This document shows, piece after piece, positions 1 through 11,169 of a stretch of 64,000 nucleotides of DNA. How positions within the stretch are numbered: position 1 is the stretch's first letter; every line of letters begins with the position of its first letter. The DNA is from Euonymus europaeus (lineage: Eukaryota > Streptophyta > Magnoliopsida > Celastrales > Celastraceae), in contig OY756966.1 of assembly GCA_963580455.1 (NCBI GenBank), positions 20,649,001 to 20,713,000 on the forward strand. The letters run 5' to 3'. The notes beneath the pieces are model-generated. The model was not told the DNA's origin. It made no database searches and saw only the letters and a list, made by a program, of their open reading frames with translations. The translations under genes and the position numbers were made by a program.

Positions 1-1551
1 CACCTCATATACACACCAACTTCATCAAACTGGCACAATTGTTAAGACATTACAACAAGAGTAATTCTTCTATTCATTAACATATATGAATATTATAGCA
101 ACGACAACCCTCACCTCGTTCAATGTTCTCAATCTTGCACGGGGGATTTCATTTTTCTCTTGTCGTACACGAGACTCACCTACAAAATAGTCCTTCCTTC
201 TTCTCGGTGAGTTCCCACCTACAATCTCTTTTTTCTTTTTTCTATGAGACTTCACTCTTTTACCTCCCAGGGCTTCACCCTTTTATTTCTCTATACCTCC
301 TTCTTACTTTCTACTCCATCTATGTCATGCGGTGTTCATGCATATGCTCTCTTTGCCACCCAATTTTTTTTTGCCTTTTCCTTTCTGGACTTGCACGACA
401 ACCTATGTCCTTGATGAACAATTTTTTCCCCCTTTTGGGTCTCCACACTCTCCAACCCAAGAAACCTATTCGAGCCCCAATTGTCAAATTACTGTATTTT
501 AACAATTGTAGAATACTTCTCCCATTGGTTTACCTCATCACTCAAACTTGTCTCCTCACCTCCCAACACCTCATTGGCTACATGTCCTAGTTTATCCATG
601 ATTATTCATATTCCTACTCTTCTTAGGACCTAGTCTTTCTCCACTAATACACTTTAGTTGAGCCCACATACTCTTTAATTGGTAGGGAGAGTTGGAGCAA
701 GATTGGTTTGCATGTTTTTTTAACCTACATACATACATACCTGGATGCATATATATATATATTCCTTTACCATTATGTAGATTTAACTTCATTATTTGCG
801 TAGTTACATTTTATTTTAACATCTATATATATATGTCTGTATTCCTTTACCTTTATGTACATTTAACTTCATTATTTGGGTAGTTACATTTTATTTTAAC
901 ATCTAATATATATATATATATATATATTCAGAATGTTACACTTGTTTACTTTGAGGTAGGGGTTATTTCCTTTCACTCCTAGTACTTGTTGTTCTTGATA
1001 TTTTGCATCTTTGTTCTCTTATTGTTTTATGTATTTTAATTCATCATTTCATAGCATTAAGGTTGTTTTGTACTCATTGAAATTTTTTTCATTCTAAGTT
1101 TTCGAATTCCCTATTTTTGAGAAATTTGACTTGTTTGAAAAAGATATTTTCAAAAATTAAATTTATTTAGAATGTTTCCATATCGAAAAAATATTCATTT
1201 TATTCTAAATTGAAAATTTTCAAAAGTAATTCAATTGAACAAGGGTTTCATTACTATATTCTAAAAATTGTGTATTGTATTTTAAACAATAATATATGTT
1301 TCACTCGTATATTTGGATATGGTATTATGCATGATGATTTTTACGCTACTCATGCATCGTTTTTTTTTGCATTTGTGAATTGTGAATATTGTTGACTGGA
1401 GAAGTTGCCTGAATGTTGTTGTTGACCAGTTAGTGTTAGTTGGCCCTCGTAGCTAGTTATTGTTGCTTGACTTCATTGCGGTGGTCGTGCTGTATTCTTC
1501 ATTATTAAATAGGAACTTTGATGCAGACCATTCGTGTCCCTTATTCCACTT
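1..1551. other. AT-rich spacer without a recognised gene
   Basis: The longest open frame (123-590, plus) reads as a hydrophobic, phenylalanine-rich translation of pyrimidine-rich DNA and shows no domain I recognise. The stretch contains (AT)n and CATA-type microsatellites near 728-760 and 904-927, and an 80-bp tandem duplication described separately. The right edge, 1552-1556, is the left target-site copy of the copia element. Nothing else can be supported. Confidence 0.6.
761..920. repeat. 80-bp tandem duplication
   Basis: Two adjacent copies of an 80-bp unit begin at 761 and 841, both starting ATTCCTTTAC. They differ at a few positions (for example CATTATGTAG against CTTTATGTAC) and end in a TA-dinucleotide run that is longer in the second copy. 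This looks like a local slippage or unequal-exchange duplication, not a mobile element. Confidence 0.85.
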
Positions 1552-1556
1552 GCAAA

Positions 1557-2001
1557 TGTTGTAAATTGACGGCCCGGATCGAGCAGCTTCCAATGAACTT
1601 GAAATAATAAAGGCGAAATTGGACACACAGATTTTACGTGGAAAACCCCTAATGAACAGGGTAAAAACCACGGACCAGTATAGAAGAATTCACTATGGAG
1701 TAGATGATTACAACCTTCTCTCTAATTTAACAAGGAGAGAACAATGACACTCTCTCTTCAAACTAGGAGAAAAACTACCAATCTTTCTCTCTCACTCTCA
1801 CCATCTCTTTCTCTCTCAAACACTTGATTGTGTTTTTGGTGTGACTTACAAATGAGAGATCATGCCTTTATATAGGCTTAGAGTGATGTCAATCTTGTAA
1901 TTTACAAGAATTAGGCAACCTACCATTGTTAAAAATGTTGAATGTTGAATGTTGAATATTGAATGTTGAATGTTGAAATGATAATTTCTCTTGGTGCAAC
2001 A
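1557..2001 (-). repeat. 3' LTR of the copia element (445 bp)
   Basis: Starts TGTTGTAAATTGACG and ends TTGGTGCAACA on the plus strand. It matches 6111-6563 except for a missing GATTGCAG after 1586 and two substitutions. On the minus strand it carries a TATA-like CTATATAAAGGC (about 1864-1877) and, near its outer-internal edge at 1937-1977, five to six tandem heptamers of the TTGAATG type, one of them variant. Confidence 0.95.
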
Positions 2002-2014
2002 TTTCTCCCACTTG
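2002..2014 (-). other. Polypurine tract of the copia element
   Basis: On the minus strand the purine-rich AAGTGGGAGAAA lies immediately upstream of the 3' LTR, the expected position of the second-strand primer. Because of an upstream deletion it sits almost directly after the truncated RNase H frame. Confidence 0.85.
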
Positions 2015-2021
2015 GAGACTG

Positions 2022-3991
2022 GATTGAGAATCTATGTGCTTTGTTCTTGAATGATAGGCCGGATTCCTTGCAATATGCAAGGCACTCTGACTGTCACAAA
2101 ACAAAATAATTTTCTCTTGTTTGTGCCCGAGCTCCTCCAATAACCTTTGTAACGAAATAGCTTCCTTGCAAGCTTGTGTAGCTGCCATATATTCTGCTTC
2201 TGTTGTAGACAGAGCTACAACAGTTTGTAGTTTTGAAACCCAGCTTACAGCTCCTCCTGTAAGTGTAAACACATAGCCTGTAGTAGATTTCCTTTTATCA
2301 AGGTCCCCTGCAAAATCTGAATCCACATAGCCTCTAACAGTAAATTCTGATCCCCCATAACATAATGCAGCATCTGAGGTTCCTCTGATGTATCTCAGAA
2401 TCCTCTTCACAGTATTCCAATGCTCTTTACCAGGATTCGCCATATATCGACTAACCACTCCCACTGCTTGTGCAATGTCTGGCCTTGTACATATCATAGC
2501 AAACATTAAACTCCCTACTGCTGATGCATACGGTACTCGAGACATCTCCATCCTCTCCGCTTCATTGCTAGTACACATACTTGAGGATAACTTGAAATTA
2601 GCAGAAAGTGGGGTAGAAACTGGCTTGCAACCTTGCATGTTGAAACGCCGCAAGATCTTTTGCAAATAATTCTTTTGTGAAAGCCAAATCTTTCTGCTAT
2701 TTCTGTCTCGGTGAATTTGCATCCCTAGAATCTTGTTTGCTGATCCCAGATCCTATGTATCAAATTCCCTGGCCAACTGTGCCTTTAATTCTTGGACTCG
2801 ATCTATGTTGGGGCCTGCTACCAACATGTCATCCACGTACAACAACAAGATAATGAAGTCATTATCTTCCTCAAACCTTTTGTAGTATGTACAATGGTCT
2901 GAACTCAGTCTATTGTACCCAAGGCTTATAATGAAGGAATCAAATCTCTTATACCAACATCTCGGCGCCTGTTTGAGACCATACAGAGATTTGTTCAACC
3001 TGCAAACCAAGTTCTCCTTGCCTTCTTCGGCAAAACCTTCTGGTTGAAGCATATAAATTTCTTCTTCAAGTTCTCCATGAAGAAATGCAGTTTTAACATC
3101 TAACTGCTCCAAATGTAAGTCAAATGTGGCACACATAGCCAGGACTACTCTGACTGTTGTAAGTCGAACCACCGGAGAAAATATCTCGTTGAAATCAATG
3201 CCTTCTTTCTGAGCATATCCTTTCACCACCAATCGAGCACGATAACGTTCCACCTGATCATTGCTATCTCGCTTGATCTTGTAAACCCATTTGTTACCAA
3301 TGGCTTTTCTTCCACGTGGCAATGATACAAGATTCCAAGTGTTGTTTTTATGGAGAGCTTCAATCTCCTCCTGCATTGCTGTCATCCACAGAGATGCATC
3401 TGAACTGTTTCTAGCTTCATGAAAAGTTGATGGCTCTCCATCCTCCGTTAAAAGACAGTATGCAACATTGCACTCCGTAACATACTCTGAGTGCCAAGCT
3501 GGCAGTCTTTTCTCTCGAGTTGACCGCCAAATTTCTGGAACCTCGGTAGGAGCCTCAACTTGAGTCTCGGACTCAACATGTTCTTCTACCTCATGCTCTG
3601 GCGCTGCTTCAGAAGCAACTTCGTTCTCAGACTTATTTTCCGTCTGAACTATTGTAGTCTCTGAATTTTCTTTTTCCGTGCTATCATCACTTTTATCTTT
3701 GAGTTTATCTTCTATAAAGATAACATCCCTGCTGATAATAACCTTATGGGCAGTGGGATCCCATAGGCGATACCCCTTAACTCCATCAGCATACCCCAAG
3801 AATATACATTTCCTGGATTTTGGATCCAACTTCGTTCTTTCTTGGGCATTTAACATCACATACACAACACTTCCAAATGTATGGAGTTTTGAATAATCAG
3901 TTGGTTTACCCGTCCACATCTCCATCGGTGTCTTCAATTCAATTGCAGTCGAAGGTGACCGATTTATCAGATAACAGGCGGTTTTGACTGC
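2022..3991 (-). pseudogene. copia integrase C-terminus, reverse transcriptase and truncated RNase H
   Basis: This continues in frame from the stop at 3992. It contains the integrase C-terminal GYRLWDP region, then a full copia reverse transcriptase with the catalytic YVDD, residues 367-370 of the segment opening at 3937. A second stop at 2753-2755 replaces the lysine codon of the usual DMKDLG motif, and neighbouring bases are changed too. The frame resumes as RNase H: SDFAGD, TEAEYMA and CDSQSA, which supply acidic catalytic residues. It ends at SRTKHID near 2031 and runs straight into the polypurine tract. The normal RNase H tail and 3' untranslated region are missing, so a deletion of unknown size lies at about 2022-2031. 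The region would need readthrough to be made. Confidence 0.92.
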
Positions 3992-5811
3992 CTATGCCCA
4001 GAAGCCTTTTGCTAGGCCTGCAGTTCTCAACATTGCCCTTGTTCTTTCTAACAAGGTTCTGTTCATCCGCTCTGCCACTCCATTTTGTTGAGGAGTGTAT
4101 ACTGTAGTGAACTGTCTTTTGATGCCTTCTTTATTACAGAAAACATCAAACTCATCGCCAGTGTATTCTCCTCCATTATCAGACCTCAAACACTTGATCC
4201 TTTTACCAGATTCAAGTTCCACCCGGGCTTTGAATATTTTGAAGACTAGAAACACATCCATCTTCCTCTTGATAGGATACACCCAACATCTTCTGGAATA
4301 ATCATCTATAAATGAGACAAAGTATTTTGCTCCTCCCAGAGATATCACCGGTGCTTGCCACACATCAGAGTGAATCAGTTCTAGAATATCCTTGCTTCTG
4401 GAACTGGATAGACTGAATTTCAATCTATTCTGCTTACTTGTAACACAATGCTCACAAAAGGGTAATGACACATTTGTAAGACCAGGGAGTAAATTCTTCT
4501 CGGAAAGAATTCTCAATCCTCGTTCAGACATATGTCCGAGTTTGAGATGCCACTTCATTGCAGGTTCATCTTTTGAACTACTTGATACAACAGATGCTTC
4601 TGCTTTAAGTATAGTTTCTCCCTTTAGCTTGTATAAATTTGAATTCAGCTTTTCTGCCTTCATAACCACAAGTGCGCCCCGAATAATTTTCATTATCCCA
4701 TCTTGAGTTTGGATCTTGTAACCGAGACTATCTATTTGTCCCAAAGACAATAGATTCTTTCTCAGGCCCTCCACATGTCGCACCTCCTTGATAGTGTAAA
4801 CAGTCCCATCATACATTTTTAGTTTGATGGTTCCAATGCCGACAATCTTCAGGATGTGATCATTACCCATGAACACTGATCCTCCTGAGATTGGTTTATA
4901 CTGATGAAACCATTCTCTTCGTGAGGTCATGTGCCATGTAGCACCTGAATCAATAATCCAGGTATCACTAAAGTTCCTTTCACCTTCTGTGATCGGCATT
5001 TCTTCAATATATAAAATTTCACCATCATCTGGGATACTTGTCACATTTCCTTGAGAGTTCTTCTCTTCGTTCTTCTTCTTCCAACAATCCTTCTTCAGGT
5101 GTCCTTTCTTGCAACAAAAGTAGCATTTAAAATTCTTCTTACTCCTTGATTTGGACCTGCCATGATTTTGGCTCCCACTTGAGCCACGTTCCATTGGTCT
5201 CCCTCTTTCCATCGTTAAAGCCTCAACTTGATGTGAACCGGCCAACCTGTCCTCCTTGTTTTTGCGCCTATTTTCTTCTTCCAGAATAGCAGCGGCAATA
5301 TCATCAAAGACTAGGTATTCCGTGAGAACATTGTTAGTGAGGTTGATGATGAGTTGATCATATGAGTCCGGTAGACTTTGGAGTAGAAGTTCCGCACGTT
5401 CAACTGGTTCTACTTTATATCCCAACGATGTGAGTTGAGAAAACATAGTATTCAATGAGTTGATGTGCTCTGTCACCGAAGTAGATTCAATCATACGAAG
5501 AGTGTAGAGTTTCCTCTTCAGAAAAATCTTGTTGTGGAGAGACTTCGCCTCATATAGTTTGGTGAGATGATCCCAGATTTCCTTTGCAGTTTTCTTTTCT
5601 TCTATACTTGAAAGTACACCATCAGATAATCCAAATGAAGATTGGCAATTGCGGTGCCATCCATTTCACTCCACTTTTCATCTGTGACTCCAGTGGGCTT
5701 ATTATCAATAGCCGCCAGACAGTTATCTTTTCTCAAGATAGCCTTAATCTTCAATTTCCATAATGAGAAATTACTCCCATTGAACTTCTCAATTTCATGT
5801 TTCGCTGCCAT
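3992..5811 (-). pseudogene. copia gag, protease and integrase region (frameshifted, ends at a nonsense codon)
   Basis: The start is the ATG at 5809-5811 (MAAKHEIEKF), followed by the usual copia gag N-terminus. A 1-bp loss near 5628-5632 shifts the frame; the correct frame continues through 5494 to 3992. In the 500-residue segment beginning at 5494 a CCHC zinc knuckle (CYFCCKKGHLKKDC) lies at residues 124-137, the aspartic protease motif DSG at 182-184, and an HHCC-type pre-integrase region with H316, H321, C347 and C350. The integrase core has D377, D439 and E475 in DD35E spacing. The frame stops at 3992-3994, where a conserved tryptophan codon (TGG) after GFWA has become TAG. Gag forms the capsid, protease cuts the polyprotein, and integrase joins cDNA to the genome. 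Motifs are otherwise intact. Confidence 0.93.
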
Positions 5812-6096
5812 TGCTTTTTATCACAATCAAGTACTTTGTGAACAGTACCGTGAATAGTACCTCCAAATTAGTTCACAGGAAAGAGTGGGGGCCTTCCGTT
5901 TAAAACGGCGCGCAATTAAATAACCGCACTTTCCTAGACAAAACTTCTTTTAGATAGTACTTCCACACAACCGTACCACGAATACTTGATCAAAAATCTC
6001 AAGAAAACTTTTCTGATGTGGAAGGTCAGACAATGCTGCAACCACAGAGCATACTCAGATTTTCAAGAGAACAAGCAAATCCCGAACCAACCAATT

Positions 6097-6108
6097 CCTC
6101 TGATACCA
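6097..6108 (-). other. Primer-binding site for initiator tRNA-Met
   Basis: On the minus strand, two bases after the 5' LTR, the sequence TGGTATCAGAGG matches the usual plant copia primer site complementary to the 3' end of tRNA-iMet in 11 of 12 bases. It fixes the transcription direction of the element. Confidence 0.9.
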
Positions 6109-6110
6109 CT

Positions 6111-6563
6111 TGTTGTAAATTGACGGCCCGGATCGAGCAGGATTGCAGCTTCCAATGAACTTGAAATAATAAAGGCGAAATTGGACACACAGATTTTACG
6201 TGGAAAACCCCTAATGAACAGGGTAAAAACCACGGACCAGTATAGAAGAATTCACTATGGAGTAGATGATTACAACCTTCTCTCTAATTTAACAAGGAGA
6301 GAACAATGACACTCTCTCTTTAAACTAGGAGAAAAACTACCAATCTTTCTCTCTCACTCTCACCCTCTCTTTCTCTCTCAAACACTTGATTGTGTTTTTG
6401 GTGTGACTTACAAATGAGAGATCATGCCTTTATATAGGCTTAGAGTGATGTCAATCTTGTAATTTACAAGAATTAGGCAACCTACCATTGTTAAAAATGT
6501 TGAATGTTGAATGTTGAATATTGAATGTTGAATGTTGAAATGATAATTTCTCTTGGTGCAACA
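6111..6563 (-). repeat. 5' LTR of the copia element (453 bp)
   Basis: This is the promoter-bearing LTR for the minus-strand element. The TATA-like box lies near 6426-6440 (minus strand). It differs from the left LTR by an 8-bp insertion GATTGCAG, which ends in GCAG as does the sequence just before it (consistent with slippage), and by two single-base changes near 6322 and 6364. Confidence 0.95.
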
Positions 6564-6568
6564 GCAAA

Positions 6569-6886
6569 ATGATACAGGGTGTCGACAGAACATTTGTAGT
6601 CCTTGTTGATAGTTTCTTAGGATAGCATTATACTTTTTTGTTGTACTAATGCATAAATTATTGTTGGCATGATCATCAATCATTCTACTTGACCATTGCT
6701 TGGTTTCTAATATTGACTTCGTTAATGTATTCGCTTGTTTCCTCCACTCGAATATCTATCCCATAGATATCTAAGCTCCTGACAAATATTTTATGCATAC
6801 TAAACTTTGTAGCTCGCCTTATTTTCTTTGATTCATTTTTCAAGCGAGCACGTAATTAAATGATAGCCATCACCCTACAGGTGATT
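6569..6886. other. Spacer between copia element and solo LTR
   Basis: About 320 bp of AT-rich sequence with no coding potential or repeat that I can recognise. It is the pre-insertion flank of two LTR elements and joins 1551 once the copia element is removed. Confidence 0.6.
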
Positions 6887-6891
6887 AAGAG

Positions 6892-8835
6892 TGTGATAAC
6901 CTGACCCTGAAATAAGGAAGTAACAAGTAGGTGGGTGACACGTGTGGAGGGTCCGATAATTAAATTTGGACTAAAACTACCCACCTACGAGTAAACATAT
7001 CATATTAAATCTAGGAAATTAAATATGAGATTGTGTTGGAATTGGATGAATGGAGCTAAATAAATAAATGGTGTTGAAGGATCGTTTGGCAATTAATAAT
7101 GAAATGTGGGGTTATGGGAAAAGAGGTATCCCAAAATATCTAAAGGAATCACTATATGTAACACACGTGTAATGAAAGGAAAAAAAAACAAAAAAAATTT
7201 GAGAAGATTGAGAAACAGAAAATAAAAGAAAAAAAAACAGAAAAGAAAGTAAAGAAAAAAAAACGGAAACAGAGAAGAAAAAGAAACAAAAGAAAAGGGA
7301 GAAACGCGATTTTCGCGTTCCAAACTTCGGCGGCGCCGATCTCCGCCGTCCGGCCACCTCAGGCGACGAGACCGGTACCAATCTCTTCGTCTCTTCGAGA
7401 CGTATGAAATCGGTTCAAGAATCACCTTAATCGGAGCTGTATATCTCCGGGAAAAGCCGTCGGAAGTTTCAGCCACCGCGAGCTTCGACAGCCGATTTCT
7501 CCCTCCTCCGATCTCCGATTGATACAAGGCCACCACCGTTGAGTTCGTCTCGAAGAGTACTACAAAGCCCAGTTGGTGATTTCCGACGAAATTCACCGGA
7601 TCTCCGGTGACCCGAATAGGGGTATTTCGGGTACTATTTGACCGGTTTGATTTTTCGGGTAAAAATTTACATGTTCAGCTAGATCGTATATTTTACGTAT
7701 TTACGCGATATTTGAACGTATTTGTGAGCTGGTATGTGCATTTTGGTGTAGAACTGGTATATGAGGCTTAATGATGTACGTCGGGAAAAATTATACGGGG
7801 AAGCATTGGTTCGAGTATGATGTGAGGCACGCTTCACGAGGTAGGGAATACTATAACTTTTGCATTATTTTGGGAATTTCTGTAATTATGTCTGAGCGAT
7901 GATTCTTGCGTTTATTTAATGGAGTTGTGATTTTCTGATATAAATATTTGATGGATTAATGTGAAATGAATGCTCGGGCCAAAGGGCCTACTACTGAATG
8001 TGAATTGTGTGTGCATGTTTGAGTGTAAATGGTTGTCGTGACTACGTGTATAATTCTGCTATGTGGTAACCCCTGCTTTTCATTAAGAAAAGTGTTGTCT
8101 TTATAATGAACGCGTGTGATTGAACATTTGTTTATATTTGGAGGTTATGGAAATTGTGGGGGTTGTGATGTGGAGATTGCAGAGATGTGGAAATGGCCCT
8201 GTACGTACAGTGGGTGATAATCCGAGTAAGGATTCGTTATGCGGCCACATAGCGAAGGGGTGGCAAGTCCCGGGTAGAAGAAAGTGCCTACCTTCCTTAC
8301 ACGTGGATTGCTTCCGGCAATGAGGTCGGAAAGCGGAGAAAATTGCTTCCGGCGAGGAGGTCGGAAAGCGGAGAAAATAAACAATGAGGTCGGAAGGCGT
8401 TCGAGGTGGTGACGGATATTCGAGGCGAGTTGAGAAACAGAAGTGTTATTTAAATTGCCGTGCTTCTGTCAAGAATTATTGTGAATGTTTTGAGGTGTGA
8501 GTTCGGTATTCCCTACTGAGCTTCGGCTCACCCCCTATTTCCCATTGTTTTATTTTCAGGTGAAACAACTGTGACGAGACTGGGAGTGCAGACAGGGCAG
8601 TCGGTGTACATAACAGAGTCGCTGCGTAAGGGTTGAGTGGACCCGGTGAGTGGGGATGGCTGAGCTGGAGTCTCAACCGGTTATATGATACTATTATATA
8701 CTTATAAATTTAACTCCTATATTTTAAGTATATTGATAATTATATTAGTTAAAATATATTTGTTGAGATTTGAAAAAATAAAGAGTCGAGAGTGTGGTAG
8801 ATACACGTCACGTGCCGGCGGGTCGGGGCGTGACA
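6892..8835. mobile_element. Solo LTR of a Ty3/gypsy-type retrotransposon (1944 bp)
   Basis: The segment begins TGTGATAACCTGACCC and ends GGGTCGGGGCGTGACA. These are imperfect inverted ends with TG...CA termini, as in many plant gypsy LTRs. It is flanked by a perfect 5-bp target duplication AAGAG (6887-6891 and 8836-8840). No gag or pol sequence lies inside, so this is a solo LTR produced by recombination between two LTRs. An A-rich to C/G-rich segment (7170-7620) resembles a transcription start and leader region. The open frames in it (7093-7596 minus, 8120-8323 plus) are low-complexity or non-conserved and I do not call them genes. Family assignment to gypsy is inferred from length and termini only. 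Confidence 0.85.
8308..8377. repeat. Two tandem 35-bp repeats inside the solo LTR
   Basis: Units 8308-8342 and 8343-8377 both read TTGCTTCCGG...GGTCGGAAAGCGGAGAAAA and differ by about two bases. A partial third unit (AATGAGGTCGGAAGGCG) follows near 8382-8399. Such repeats in LTRs are often enhancer-like, but function here is not shown. Confidence 0.85.
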
Positions 8836-8840
8836 AAGAG

Positions 8841-9800
8841 ATCTATGGATATAGGGCTGTGGTTTGAGTATTATTTAGTTAGGATTTACCGTAATATGTT
8901 TCTAAATAAACTTTGTTCGTAGGATTACTTTCACATGCTTTGATTAGGATAAATGATTTTGTAAACTTTATTTCATAGGCAGTTTGACGTGTGATCAACT
9001 CTTAATCGTGTCCCCTATATCCATCTCTTTAAAAATAGGCAATATCACATGCTGTAAATTCCTACTCGTACCCCTATGTCCTTTTCTCTAAAAATAGGCA
9101 GTGATATATAGATGTTGGACTAAAGGTTCTACATATAGTTTTTATAAAGATGCTATTTGAATATATACTATACATGACGAAGTTGATTATGCACTCATTG
9201 AATTTGATAGATATATAAAATTTGCCTACTTGTAAGTTTGACTCTCATTTTTATATCAAATAAACTTAGATTTAGTTGACATTTTACAAACACGTAGTTC
9301 ACATTATAACAAATATTTTCTGTGAAGGAAGCATCGAGAAATTCTATCATTTATATGTTTAAAAATTTCCCTAATATGAGTCCAAAATTGACTTTTCTCG
9401 AATTGTGCTTACAAGGAAAACTTGGGGTTTTTTTTAAGTATTTATGCATCAAATTGAGAAGACTGTGTTTCACTAACTGAAATTTCCTTATCAAGATCAA
9501 CTAAATCTCCATTTTTTGAAGTCTTTAAGAAGTTTAGCTTATATGGTTTAGGCGTATGACTAATTCAAGAAGAATTTTTTTTTCTTATGAAGTCTTGTTG
9601 ACCAAAGAGATACTAGGACATAAAAGACAACGTAAGTTTTTTTATGAATTCTTGTAAACCTAAGAGTACTAAGAGATTTTTTTCCCTTATGAAGATAACT
9701 ACTCTTTTGTTTTGAAGACTAAAGCTTGAGCAAGTTTACTATAATTTCTACTTGAAGGAAACTAATTTTAAGGGATGAAATCAACGTCCATATTTATAAA
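8841..9800. other. AT-rich spacer, no gene recognised
   Basis: No open frame of note. A loosely repeated phrase ending AAAATAGGCA occurs near 9030-9042 and 9091-9103, preceded in each case by a Cys/Thr-rich C-tract (CCCCTAT). I see no element ends. Confidence 0.5.
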
Positions 9801-10625
9801 GAAGCCTTTGGAAGATTGATTATTTCCATACAAATCAGTAGGACTTGATTCTATGAAATCAAGCTACTTACTATAACCTCTCATGGTTTCTATTTAGAAA
9901 CCCTTGGTGCCACTCTCTAAAGGAAACAATCGAGATTCTTATTTCCTTATGAAAAAAATAAAGTCTTTTGAAGATACCTTCCATACTAGTCAATAGAAGA
10001 TTGCTAAGAGAAGATTGCTTGAAGATATATAATCTTTAATGATTGAGCCAAAATCCTATATCAAGGAAGATCAAAAGTTAAACAAGTGTTTACTTGGTGA
10101 TTCAATCGAGAGCAAATTCTGGAGCAAATCAATGAAGATCAAGGGAAGACTAAAAGTGCACGTGCAACACTCTCCCGTACTCTATAAATAGAGCCATTCA
10201 TTAAACAAGAAGCATATAATTGTTATTCTTGTATTTTATCTAAGAGCTCATTTACTCTAAATATTTATCCTACCCTTGATCCTTAGATAAAATTATTGAG
10301 ATTTTCACTAAACTATATTGTATGTTGAGTGAAACCTTGAGCCTATCTTTGTAATCTATTCATCCTTTTGAGAGCTTATGAAAAGTTGGTGGTGACCTTT
10401 GAAAATCATGATTGGAAAAGTTGGAGAGTGAACTATTTGAAAACTCTTAAGGTTTTGGTGAACTCAAGAAAATAAATTTTCCCTAGTGGATTTGATAAGC
10501 CTAAGTAATGGTGCTTAGGGAGTAGACATAAGAGTGAACTCTTAACCACTATACATCGATTGTGTGTTTTACTTTTCCTTGCACGTTTAATATTGTTCTA
10601 TTATTTCATTGTTATATATCATATG
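9800..10625 (+). repeat. LTR-like block with TATA box, possible SIRE-type copia LTR fragment
   Basis: The block has a clear promoter-like TCTATAAATAGAG at 10181-10193 preceded by a GAAGATCAA-rich stretch. About 370 bp downstream comes a segment (AGGGAGTAGACATAAGAG ... CACTATACATCGATTGTG) that resembles the R/U5 end of SIRE/Maximus copia LTRs. A SIRE-type RNase H remnant lies 550 bp downstream in the same orientation. I could not find matching LTR ends or a target duplication, so borders are approximate and the call is an inference. A caulimovirus-like promoter is a less likely alternative. Confidence 0.4.
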
Positions 10626-10700
10626 CATATATCTATACATATTGTATGATATAACAACCTCTTCCTTGTTCAAGTTGCTATTCATAAAATCCTAATTATA

Positions 10701-10731
<31 letters not shown>

Positions 10732-11169
10732 CTTAATATTTGTGATTCATTACTTTAATCTTATTCGGTTATACATACATCTTTACTTATTTTCTTTGTA
10801 CGACTCTATCACTTGATATAACAGCCTCTTCATTGTGAAAGTTGTTCATATTTATTCATCATTCTAACTATACCTATTGTTTTATCCATTCAATGATTAT
10901 CTTTATTCAAAGCATCCTACATACTTGTGTATTTATCTATAATCTTATCTTGTATTTGGATTGCTATGTTTTAACATAGAAACCAATACTCTTGTGAAAT
11001 GGCTAGGATTATATAATTAGAATCCTCACCTTATAAACTTGATTGTCCTACTTGTTTTGTGTGGTAATTTTGTAAAGGGGATTCCCATTTGAAATTTAGG
11101 GATATATTTCAATCCCCTTCTTGTGTTAGCCCATTCTGTCAATTGCTAAATACCAACCAAATCCTAAAC

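Larger units (their letters stand above)
1557..6563 (-). mobile_element. Ty1/copia LTR retrotransposon, Tork/Tnt1-like, defective
   Basis: A complete element of about 5.0 kb. It has two LTRs with TGTTG...CAACA ends (1557-2001 and 6111-6563), a 5-bp target duplication GCAAA (1552-1556 and 6564-6568), a tRNA-iMet-type primer-binding site next to the right LTR and a purine tract next to the left LTR. It is therefore transcribed from right to left. The internal region encodes gag, protease, integrase, reverse transcriptase and RNase H in copia order. The LTRs differ by about two substitutions and one 8-bp indel, so insertion was recent. Yet the reading frame carries one frameshift, two stops and a 3' deletion. 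Lineage placement rests on general resemblance of the integrase and RT motifs to Tnt1-type elements and is tentative. Confidence 0.95.

Noticed and set aside
123..590. 155-codon open frame on the plus strand
   Set aside because: The translation is hydrophobic and low in charge, has no family motif and follows pyrimidine-rich DNA; no splice signals or promoter support it.
7093..7596. 167-codon open frame on the minus strand
   Set aside because: It lies in the solo LTR, and its C-terminus is a run of phenylalanine and leucine from an A-rich tract on the plus strand. A repeat by-product.
10181..10193. Caulimovirus-like (35S-type) promoter of an endogenous pararetrovirus
   Set aside because: The TATA box context is suggestive, but no movement protein, coat protein or pararetroviral RT is found nearby, while a copia RNase H remnant is.
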